Positions 55,910 through 64,000 of a stretch of 64,000 bases of DNA are shown piece by piece. A program made the translations under genes and the position numbers. The first letter of the stretch is position 1. Each line of letters opens with the position of its first letter. This DNA comes from Viridothelium virens (taxonomy: Eukaryota; Ascomycota; Dothideomycetes; Trypetheliales; Trypetheliaceae). The notes under the pieces were generated by a model. The model was not told the origin of the DNA, made no database searches, and saw only the letters and a program-made list of their open reading frames with translations. Where the stretch lies: the NCBI GenBank assembly GCA_010094025.1, contig ML991811.1, positions 230,511 to 294,510 of the forward strand. The letters are read 5' to 3'.

Positions 55910-57868
55910 TCATGATACTTCTTGCTCAGTTGCCCGCCCATTATCGCTTGGTATCTCACCATTAAGATGTCCCTCATCTTCTTTAACTAAGTCTACCCCT
56001 GCTCGATTTCCTCGAACCGCAATCCACAATGTGCAGATGCTAGCGACTATGAACAAAATTGAGTTGAAGATCGCCATCGTGACGAAAGGCGCTCCGTGGC
56101 CGGTTTCGTCAAACAAAGCACCTCCAAGCTTTGTAAGTAAGAGAATGCCAGCACCACCCGCAAAAGAATAAACTCCAGCAATGGAGCCTTTGAGGATACT
56201 GCGTGAGGGGTTTGTGGAAGTCGGGGACGAATGGCTGGATAAAAGAGGCGCGGATTCGTCATAGTTCCCATCAGTGCCTGCATGTGTTGCTGGGGAAGAC
56301 TCTGCATGTGGATCGCGGAGGGGAGGCTCAGCCTGTTGAGGTCGACGTCGTGAGACTGGATCAATGTCCGTGCCGTCAGGAGCTTGACCACTGGGCTCTC
56401 TGCTAACTCTGGAGACCGTAGAGCCCGAAAAGGAGACTTCGTGAAAGTGCTGTTGGAAGCCGCTCTCCTTTTGGATTCCTCGGGCAAGTAGACCAAGACT
56501 ACACACAATAGCACCAATCTGGCTAACGCCCATGAGAGCGACGAAGAAGTACACAGCACTACTGCCAGCTTCGCTGCGTGGATCTAAGCTCGAAAGGGTT
56601 GCGAAAGCAGTATAACCAATGACACCAGCCGCAGCCGACGTAAGCAACGGAATATTAAAACGAGGATAGCGTCCTGAAAAGTAGCCGAAGAGTGGCGCAG
56701 AGATGAGTGCTACAAGCTGAGATGTTCCGGTCAGTGTGGCCGCAAGTATGTATGCACGCCGACAAGAATCCTTAATGTCAGAAAGATCAGAGGAGTTCAA
56801 GTCAGTCGGCTCATCATCACAGGCTCCAATTGAGAGGAAATACGCGTTGGTAGCGAGCGGAATGAAAGTAGAGATTCCGACAGAGCTAGCTCGTGCCACA
56901 AAGCCTCCAAGATAACCAAGTCCAATGTCTACATCTTGGATCCCCAGAGAAAGCGCGGATAAAAGCAGACGATGGTAGGGAACGCTTTTTGTGCGTGTGG
57001 CTTGACTAGATGGCTCCATTTCGTTCTCAACGGATCTTCTTCTGTATGATCTGAAGGTTGCACGCAAACCTTTCTCATCCTCACCGGGAAGATTGCGTAG
57101 ACCAAAGAGGCAGACGAAAGCAACGAGAAAAGCAATGGTACCAACAACATAATAGCTTTTCGCCACAGATTCTGCTCGGGACGCACCACCATTCTGGAAG
57201 CGCGTTGGAAGAGGCAGGAAGAACCCCAAGGCCAGCAGAGCTCCGAGACCGGTGAACATGCCAACTAATCCAGCCAATTGGGAATTTGAAGATGAGGGAA
57301 TCTTGCGAGTTGCTGTACTACGATGCGTCTGAGACGCTGGAGATGATGACCGGAACCTGGCAGGCGTAATGGTAAGCTCGGAGGAGATAGAAGGAGCAAC
57401 GATATGGTTGCTTCCGAATGGGCCCACTCGATGTGTAGACCCGCATCTTTGATCCGAGTTTGGATGGGTCATTGTGGGTAAAATGGCAGTGACCATAGTG
57501 GAGGTTGCAGCGCCGCCCAGACTGAAAAATAGCCTGGCCAGGAGCAATTGAGGGTAGAGGTTCTTCGCTTGAACGAACAAGAACAAAGACAAGCCCACAA
57601 TAGTATAGCCTATGACTGCCACAGTCCGTACGCCAACTCGATCAGAGATAATTCCCCATGCTGGACAAGCAACAAGCGCGACCAGCTCGTCCGCGAAACC
57701 TAGGGTCCCAACTGCATCTCCGACTCTTGAACGACGACCAAGAAGATCTGTAATGACCCATGAGACGGAGCTAGTGAGGAAGACCAGGAAACTGATGGAG
57801 AATAGGGCAACTCCGAATAGATAGGTCAGCACCTGCCATCGATTGGCCGTGAACGGAAAACGAAGCAT
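55910..57868 (-). CDS. MFS transporter, YCR023C-like
   Basis: Single exon, 652 aa from MLRFPFTANRWQVLTYL (an ATG nine codons upstream is possible). Twelve-helix major facilitator with entry FTANRWQVLTYLFGVALFSI, motif-A-like GIISDRVGVRTVAVIGY, and LLLARLFFSLGGAATSTMV. Unusually long hydrophilic loops, Ser/Thr-rich after helix 4, charged in the central loop (YRRRSVENEMEPSSQ), and one of about 110 residues before the last two helices (VSFSGSTVSRVSREPSG to SRSILKGSIAGVYSF). The loop layout matches the fungal family of yeast YCR023C, a vacuolar-type transporter with unknown substrate. Divergent to POB3, 437 bases apart. Confidence 0.88.
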   Translation of the reverse strand: MLRFPFTANRWQVLTYLFGVALFSISFLVFLTSSVSWVITDLLGRRSRVGDAVGTLGFADELVALVACPAWGIISDRVGVRTVAVIGYTIVGLSLFLFVQAKNLYPQLLLARLFFSLGGAATSTMVTAILPTMTHPNSDQRCGSTHRVGPFGSNHIVAPSISSELTITPARFRSSSPASQTHRSTATRKIPSSSNSQLAGLVGMFTGLGALLALGFFLPLPTRFQNGGASRAESVAKSYYVVGTIAFLVAFVCLFGLRNLPGEDEKGLRATFRSYRRRSVENEMEPSSQATRTKSVPYHRLLLSALSLGIQDVDIGLGYLGGFVARASSVGISTFIPLATNAYFLSIGACDDEPTDLNSSDLSDIKDSCRRAYILAATLTGTSQLVALISAPLFGYFSGRYPRFNIPLLTSAAAGVIGYTAFATLSSLDPRSEAGSSAVYFFVALMGVSQIGAIVCSLGLLARGIQKESGFQQHFHEVSFSGSTVSRVSREPSGQAPDGTDIDPVSRRRPQQAEPPLRDPHAESSPATHAGTDGNYDESAPLLSSHSSPTSTNPSRSILKGSIAGVYSFAGGAGILLLTKLGGALFDETGHGAPFVTMAIFNSILFIVASICTLWIAVRGNRAGVDLVKEDEGHLNGEIPSDNGRATEQEVS

Positions 57869-58305
57869 CTTGTAAGAAGTATGAATATGGCTCAACCAGG
57901 CTGTTCGAAGGGCATTGTTATCGCACTGCCGGGGTGACGGCGGTTTGTGTTGCGGAGAGAAGGGAAGACTGAAGAATGTTTGGTGGCGATGATTCGTGAC
58001 CTCGGACCAAATCGAGTTGTCGCGTGGAGGACGCCAGGAACGCGACTGCAGCCGAAAATCGCTCAGAACTACTAACGGAGTACCACCTCATTCAGTCCAC
58101 GCTGCCCGCTCAGCGTCCACACATTCCGAGTGTTCACAGAGAGTGATCCACAAAGCGATTCACAGCAGGCGCACAAGGCTACAGCTTCCGCTCGTATTCA
58201 CTGCTTGCTGTGATTTCCTTTGAACACTGCACTTTTATTACCCGACTATGTGAGCCCCTCCTTCTCTTGTCGCGCTTACCTTTACTCCAAAAAGATATCC
58301 ACGCA
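57869..58305. promoter_or_regulatory. Divergent promoter region, MFS transporter / POB3
   Basis: 437 bases between two divergent housekeeping-type genes, with a T/C-rich leader before the POB3 start. No specific site identified. Confidence 0.4.
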
Positions 58306-60228
58306 ATGGAGGAGCTCAAATCTAATGAGGTGGTTAGGGAGAGCTTTGACAATATCTACCTCGACCTATCGAAGCAGAGCGGCAAATGTCGATTCGCAGA
58401 TTCTGGCTTGGGCTGGAAACCTTCTGGTGGCGGAGATACCTTCACATTAGACGGCAGTAACATAGGATCCGCACAGTGGAGTCGCGCAGCTAGAGGATTC
58501 GAGCTGAAGGTATTAACACGAAGCGGGGGAACAACTGAAATCATTCAACTCGATGGATTTCAGCAGGAAGTTAGGGTCGTCCTACTTGACGAATGGACCT
58601 CTCGCTAACTAAGCTAGGACTTTGATCGCATCAGTAAAGCTTTCAAGCTATGGTACTCCGTCAATCTCGAAACTCGAGAACACAACCTTCGAGGATGGAA
58701 CTGGGGGAAGACGGATTTTGGCAAAGCAGAGCTTTCTTTCAACGTACAAAATCGGCCAGCTTTCGAAATACCTTACACCGAAATTTCAAACACAAACCTC
58801 GCAGGCAAGAACGAAGTCGCTGTCGAGTTTTCTCTTCCTGCTGATGGCGAAGATACTGGGACAAACGGACACCTCGGTGGGGCGCGAGCGCGTGGCAAGA
58901 AGACAGGAGCTGCAAGAGATCAGCTCGTGGAAATGCGCTTCTACATCCCGGGAGTGGCAACTGTAAAGGAAAAGAAGTCGAAAAGAGAAGAGGACGGCGA
59001 AAATGGAGAGGCCGAGGAGGATGGAGAAGACGTGGAAGAAGAGACGAACGCAGCAAACATGTTCTATGACACGCTCATGGAACGGGCAGAAATTGGCGAT
59101 GTTGCTGGTGACACTGTCGCCACTTTCTTAGATGTGTTACATTTGACCCCAAGGTCAGTTGCGCTACCGCCGAGTCAATGATTATAAGCTAATGTTTTAA
59201 TAGAGGACGCTTCGATATCGACATGTACGAAAAGTCCTTCCGGTTACGTGGGAAAACATACGACTACAAGATTCAATACGAGTCAATGAAAAAATTCATG
59301 CTTCTCCCGAAACCGGACGATATGCACTACTTGATCACTATCGGGCTGGATCCTCCACTTCGACAGGGTCAAACGCGATATCCTTTCCTGGTGATGCAAT
59401 TCAAAAAGGATGAAGAGGTTAACCTTGACTTGAACATGACTGAAGAGGACCTACAGAAGAAGTATGCGAACAAACTTCAGGCTAATTATGAGGCACCGAT
59501 TTCCACCGTCATCGCACAAATATTTCGCGGCCTGTCAGGGAAGAAGATTATCACTCCGTCAAGAGACTTCAGCAGTCATCATCAGCAATCTGGAGTTAAG
59601 TGCTCCATCAAGGCTAATGAAGGCCATCTCTTCTGCCTGGACAAGAGCTTCATGTTTGTGCCGAAACCAGCTACATACCTTTCCCTGGACCAGATTCAGA
59701 GCATCACTATGTCACGCGTCGGCGGTGCCATTTCTGCAAGTCGGACGTTCGATATCACGGTTACCATGAAGGGCGGCGCTGGTGAGCATCAATTCAGCAA
59801 TATCAACCGAGAGGAGCAGCAGCCTCTTGAAGAATTTTTCCGAGCCAAGAACCTCAAATTTAAGAATGAAATGGCAGACGATGTAAGTGCATACGAATAC
59901 TCCCCAAACATGGTCCTATTCTGCATTCTTATCAACCCCACAGTCATCTGCACTCATTGCTCAAGCGCTCAAGGATGGCGACCTTGCCAGTAGTGACGAC
60001 GAAGCGGCCGGGGTTAGAGGTAGTGCCTCTGACGATGACGAAGAAATTGACGAAGACTTCCAGGAGGAGTCAGAGTCTGAGGTGGGCGAGGAGTTTGATT
60101 CGGCGCACGAAAGCAGCGGATCGGGGAGTGATGAGGAGATGGCAGACGCGGATGGCGATGAGGATGGTGACGCTGATACGGCCGAAGTAGCGGAGAGGCC
60201 AAAGAAGAAGGCCAAAACTGAGAAGTGA
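58306..60228 (+). CDS. POB3: FACT complex subunit Pob3 (SSRP1 family)
   Basis: Join 58306..58569, 58618..59153, 59204..59882, 59944..60228, giving 587 aa. With Spt16 it forms the FACT histone chaperone that opens and rebuilds nucleosomes in transcription and replication. Landmarks: SFDNIYLDLSKQSGKCRFAD and GLGWKPSGGGDTFTLD (N-terminal PH domain), NLRGWNWGKTDFGKAELSFN, NRPAFEIPYTEISNTNLAGK (SSRP1 core), RGRFDIDMYEKSFRLRGKTY, then the Rtt106-like PH part (FRGLSGKKIITPSRDF, LDKSFMFVPKPATYL), and an acidic tail ending KKKAKTEK. No HMG box, as expected for fungal Pob3. All three introns are short and in phase; the first has the donor GTTAGG. The first 12 residues (MEELKSNEVVRE) are an extension relative to the usual start. 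Confidence 0.96.
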
Positions 60229-60661
60229 CGGAAGAAACCGTGGTAATGTCGGTAGTGGGTAGTGATGGTGTGACTTCGAATAGCTGGTAGCTATTTTTCC
60301 ACCAGGCATCGACATGGTTGCATGCGGAACGGCACGGCGTTTTGGGCAGCAGATCCCTAGCTACACTCCAATTGGAGCACGGAACTATGTAGGTTTAGAA
60401 ATGATTGTAACTTTGGCATAAACTTAAACGCCTCCTCGGTACCCCTGCGCTGGCACACGCCCCTGTCGCGAGAACCTTGGTGGGCATCAATGATCCCCCA
60501 CCATTTTCCAGCGTTTTCCGTGCGGCCGATCTCTACAGGTATTAGTCCCAAGCTCTCGCCCGGAACAACGCAACCTCACCCCAAAATGCGCATAATGTGG
60601 TGTTCCTCTTCCCTCGGTCGTAGCTCGAGCCTTCGGTAGCAGCGCGCGCACTCTGACGGCC
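60229..60661. other. Short intergenic region
   Basis: 3' flank of POB3 and promoter of the zinc-cluster gene; no gene seen. Confidence 0.4.
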
Positions 60662-63095
60662 ATGAAATCTGGCCGAAGTCGGACAGGATGGTGAGCATTT
60701 CTCCCCGTACGCTGACTTGCAATACGAACGGTCACTCATCCGCAACCCAGCATCACCTGTCGACAGCGCAAGTTGAAATGCGACGAGCAGAAGCCACGGT
60801 GCGGCCAATGTACAAGGGCCAATCGCGAATGTGTGCCAAGCACCGGCATCGTCTTCAGGCATCAGCAAAATGCTTCGATGAATGGTACTGAGGAGGAGTC
60901 GGCGAGCTCGTTGAAGGGCTTCTATGCCTACAAGAACACATTCGATGAGGGTAGCGTATGGGTGGACATACCGAAGCATGGTACGCATGGAACAAATCCC
61001 CCCTACATCACAGGAACTGATCGAGTCCTCCACACAGTCACCTTCATGGAAGTCACAGACCCGTACAACGAGCCTTTGACGCCGGAACTGGAACGTATGG
61101 TCACAACTCCTGGTCGAGCCGACACGCCTTACGATCAATTTCACTCTCCCGAATGGTCTCTGAACGGTGCGTACCAGCATACGCCAAATACCAATGTGTC
61201 GTCTACACACGGCTTGGAGGCTTTGTCCGCTGCGGCATCTGGAGACCACTACACCTATGCGGCGCCTCAAGCAAGCATGGCACGGCCAGATCTACCATAT
61301 ACTTCAACAGCAGACCGAACACCCACCATGCGATCATCAACGCCACCAAGATCTGGCCTAGGTCCCATGTCTCCACCGATGACCATGTCGTCGACTCAGA
61401 ACAACATAAATTTCATACTCAATCCTTCATCAGCTGCCTCTCCACCGATTGATCCAAGTCTACGCTCCCCATATGAAACACTGAGCGATCTACGGAGACA
61501 GAGGCCTGCTTCCTCACATACTACCAGTGCTGATTTCCGTTCCCCTGATTCACATCCGGAAACGGATCATGAAATTGCCTATCTTCTACGTCATTTTTCC
61601 GAGGGTCCAGGATTGTGGATGGATCTATTTGACCTAGGAACCTATTTCTCATCTTACGTACCCGTTAAGGCGACCACCAACCCACTACTGAAATTTTCGG
61701 CGGTGGCCTATGCGGCCAAAGCTCTCGGCCGAGTCCAGGGGCATAAAGCGTCGGTAGGAGGTGTCGTATCCCACCAGGCCCGAATGGAAGTCTATCCCGA
61801 TGCGCGCAAGGTCGATTGGTATCACAAGGCGGCGAAATACTACGACACCGCCGTCTCACTCCTACGGCAAGCCCTCGAAGAAGACGCCAGTGCTAGCCAA
61901 AATGGAACCATCAACCCTGACGCGAGCTGGTCAGGCTCTACACGAAGAGATGGAGAAGGCAGTCCACTCAAACGACGGCGTTTATCCAACAACGTAACTT
62001 CTCGATCGAATTCCGACGAGCTCCTCGCTGCGACAGCCATTCTTTGCGTTTACGAGTTCCTAGACGCCTCTGGTGCTGAGTGGGCAAGACATCTCAATGG
62101 GGCCAAGTCGCTAATAGATATTGCCAAAGATGAGATGATGCCGCTGCAATTGCCATCGCCAGGTATCAATATTCAACCGCGTCCTGGTATGAGGATTTCA
62201 AAGGCCCGAAAGGCAACATTTTGGAATCTTGCGCGACAGGACATGCTTGCTGCATGTGGGTTTCTACTAATCCATGCTCTCATCTCAGACTAATCCCTCT
62301 CCAGTCATCAACGAGACCAACACTCGCCTTGACACCGAGGACCTCCCTATGTGGCGCGAAGCCGGCCTCTCCATCGACGATCGCGGCTTCATCCAGCCGA
62401 GCAACACGACCGCCTCAGGCTACCCCGAAGGCGACGACATGATGAAAGAAGATATGATCTCCAACGCCCTCATCTGGCTCATCAGCAAGCTCGACAACTT
62501 CATGGCCGCCGGCGACGAGCTCCCCGCCGAACTCACCCACCTCCCCGGCCAAGGCATCAACCAGCGCACCCTCCTCGACTACTGGTTCCACCTCAAAGAG
62601 CAGTTCCAGGTGTGGCACGACGGCCTCCCACTAACTTTCAAGCCCGGCGCGCGCCTCTACCCCGCCAACCTGCCCCTGGATGAAGTCATCGAGTCGCCGC
62701 TGCCAGAGATCTGGTATAGCATTCCGATGTGCGCATCCACGATGCAGAGCTACCACTTTGCGCAGATCCAGCTGCTGATGAACAAGCCGCATGAGTCGAC
62801 GCAAGGGCGGTCAACGCTGTTTGCCCGCGTCAATAGCTATGATGCGGCGCTGGCGGAGGTGCGGGTGCACAGTCGGCAAATTATTGGGATTGCGCTGGCG
62901 AGGAGCGAGGCTAGCGTTAGGATACACAGCGTGCAGCCGCTTTACACGGCCGGTCAGTGTCTGGATGATGCGCGGGAGAGGAGGCTGGTGGTGAAGTTGC
63001 TGAGGGATATCGAGAAGGACATTGGGTGGGCAACGGAGTATCGAGTTCAGCAGTTATTAAAATTATGGGGATGGGAAGATGGCAGGGAGGTGTGA
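60662..63095 (+). CDS. Zn2Cys6 zinc-cluster transcription factor
   Basis: Join 60662..60690, 60751..62255, 62305..63095, giving 774 aa. The DNA-binding domain forms across intron 1: GC, then ITCRQRKLKCDEQKPRC and GQCTRANREC, spacing C-x2-C-x6-C-x6-C-x2-C-x6-C. A long Ser/Thr/Pro-rich part (residues about 80-260) may be regulatory. The fungal middle-homology region follows (YLLRHFSEGPGLWMDLFDLG, KFSAVAYAAKALGR, WYHKAAKYYDTAVSLL, ATFWNLARQDMLAAFINETN, then LDTEDLPMWREAGLS). The C-terminal helices end with VQQLLKLWGWEDGREV. Intron 2 removes an in-frame stop and rebuilds the conserved AAFINET segment. Target genes unknown. Confidence 0.9.
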
Positions 63096-63682
63096 CAGAA
63101 TGGGGTCAACTGCTTGATCGACAAACACGCTATCGATCATTTTCTCGTTCAGCATGATCTGGAGTGGGTCTTGTGTGTGGTCTTTCTTTGATAACGGAGC
63201 ATGAGGTCGGATCTGTGTTACTTTGCAAGGCGCTGCGGAGTAGTGAGGCACTGGTCAGTAGCATATGAGGCATGGAGATACCTCTAAAACACGTTGTGGG
63301 ATGCTAAAACTACCTGATCAGAGGAATCTTCAATGGAAGACACTGCACATATCGTAATCTGAGCCAAGCAAATCTCTACGTAGAACAGTGACCAGAGGTC
63401 TCCTACACTGAGAAGCGATAAGAAGAATGGTACATAAGCTAGTGGGCATAGGATCTTCTGGAGCTGTGACGCAGGTTCTGTCCATGCATCCCAATATTCC
63501 AGAAGAATTACTGTGCTTGGACAATGTTCCCGTAACGATGCCTGGAAAACGAATAAAGTCACCTTAAGCAGTCAGTAAAATGTGGCTTCGCCCCGTTGGC
63601 GCTAAATTTGCTGTGCAAAAGATACGCGCTCATTCCCCTTCGTTGGCGCTAAATTTGCTGTGCGAAACGGTGCTCGCTTCCT
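63096..63682. other. Intergenic with inverted copies of the 40-kb repeat motif
   Basis: No gene recognised. Two 23-base copies of the repeat motif lie at 63594..63616 and 63641..63663, directly before the hAT end. Confidence 0.5.
63594..63663 (-). repeat. Two direct 23-bp copies of the CACAGCAAATTTAGCG motif
   Basis: CGTTGGCGCTAAATTTGCTG plus TGC occurs twice, 47 bases apart. Its reverse complement matches the motif repeated at 39888..40810. Confidence 0.85.
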
Positions 63683-64000
63683 CAGACTGGGCAACGATAG
63701 GCGCGATACGTATCGTACGATAAGCCCTATCGTACGATAAATTACCGCGATATCGCCGATATCGTCAGCGCCGACACACTTATCGTAATAAAATAAAATT
63801 CCTCCCCTTAATAAGCTATTGTACGAGATAATTTACTCTAAATTATATAATTGATTTTTTAAAATATTTGATCTCTTCCAATCCTTTAAAAGTTCTCGAA
63901 GTTTAACAGTATCTGGATTAAGCTGTGCTTTATCCCAAGAAATCGTACAACACGCACCAAAAAATACCCGTTCTGGTTTATCACTCATTGCAGGAATTAA
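63683..64000 (-). mobile_element. hAT transposon, 3' end, continues past window
   Basis: Proposed terminus CAGACTGGGCAACGATAGG at 63683 has the CAG...TGGGCA.CGATA form common in hAT elements. Inside come short palindromes typical of subterminal regions: CGATACGTATCG, two TATCGTACGATA, CGATATCGCCGATATCG. The transposase C-terminus follows on the minus strand. The other terminus lies outside the window, so the exact boundary and the 8-bp target duplication (candidate CGCTTCCT at 63675..63682) cannot be checked. Confidence 0.7.
63833..64000 (-). CDS. hAT transposase, C-terminal dimerisation segment (partial)
   Basis: 56 codons including the stop, open at the window edge. Reads IPAMSDKPERVFFGACCTIS, then WDKAQL and VKLRELLKDWKRSNIL. 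This is the hAT C-terminal dimerisation motif (usual form: PPMSDEPERVFSGARRTISWDR). Substitutions E to K, S to F and RR to CC in the most conserved stretch, plus the AT-rich codons, suggest mutational decay (C-to-T type changes as left by RIP), but no stop is seen in this part. Confidence 0.85.
   Translation of the reverse strand, partial: LIPAMSDKPERVFFGACCTISWDKAQLNPDTVKLRELLKDWKRSNILKNQLYNLE

Noticed and set aside
60542-61270. Minus-strand frame of 242 codons overlapping the zinc-cluster gene
   Set aside because: Shadow frame; the plus strand has the Zn2Cys6 domain and spliced continuity.

Overview
The window comes from a filamentous ascomycete fungus (Pezizomycotina). The signs are short (about 46-80 nt) GT-AG introns with CTAAC/CTAAT-like branch sites, one gene per promoter on both strands, and typical fungal families: GH81 glucanase, UstYa/DUF3328, Zn2Cys6 regulator, DUF7708-type NLR-like protein, SLC4-type borate transporter. 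No RNA gene, CRISPR array or bacterial-style operon was seen. Exon boundaries were worked out by hand from splice signals, reading phase and family continuity; no alignment was run.

Layout. 1-8.6 kb is housekeeping: ribosomal protein eS12 (cut by the window edge), a Gfd2/YDR514C-like DEDDh nuclease-fold protein, a foldback MITE, a Bor1-type borate transporter and tRNA 2'-phosphotransferase Tpt1. 10.3-20 kb holds a secreted GH81 endo-beta-1,3-glucanase, a ten-exon AAA+ ATPase with a GC-AG intron, and a DUF7708 NLR-like protein. 20.5-32.6 kb is an accessory, secretion-rich stretch: FAD monooxygenase, DyP-type peroxidase lacking its catalytic Asp, a small secreted Cys protein, a membrane-anchored NodB deacetylase, an aspartic protease, and a UstYa-like protein divergent from it. 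34.2-39.6 kb has an Rdx/SelW-like CxxC protein, an MFS transporter and a TDG/MUG DNA glycosylase.

39.7-41 kb is a nest of short repeats. It is followed by a 1192-aa secreted repeat protein, a YIPPHLR-motif protein, a C2H2 zinc-finger protein without a visible start codon, a gene-poor stretch (50.0-52.2 kb), a small conserved protein and a Ser/Thr-rich wall-type protein. From 55.9 kb the window returns to conserved genes: a YCR023C-like MFS transporter, the FACT subunit Pob3, and a Zn2Cys6 transcription factor. The right edge enters a hAT transposon whose transposase C-terminus is still readable.

The conserved genes look independent of each other. The 20-37 kb block (oxidases, UstYa-like protein, secreted protease, transporter) could be a loose specialised-metabolism or host-interaction region, but there is no visible core synthase and no repeated precursor peptide, so no pathway is assigned.
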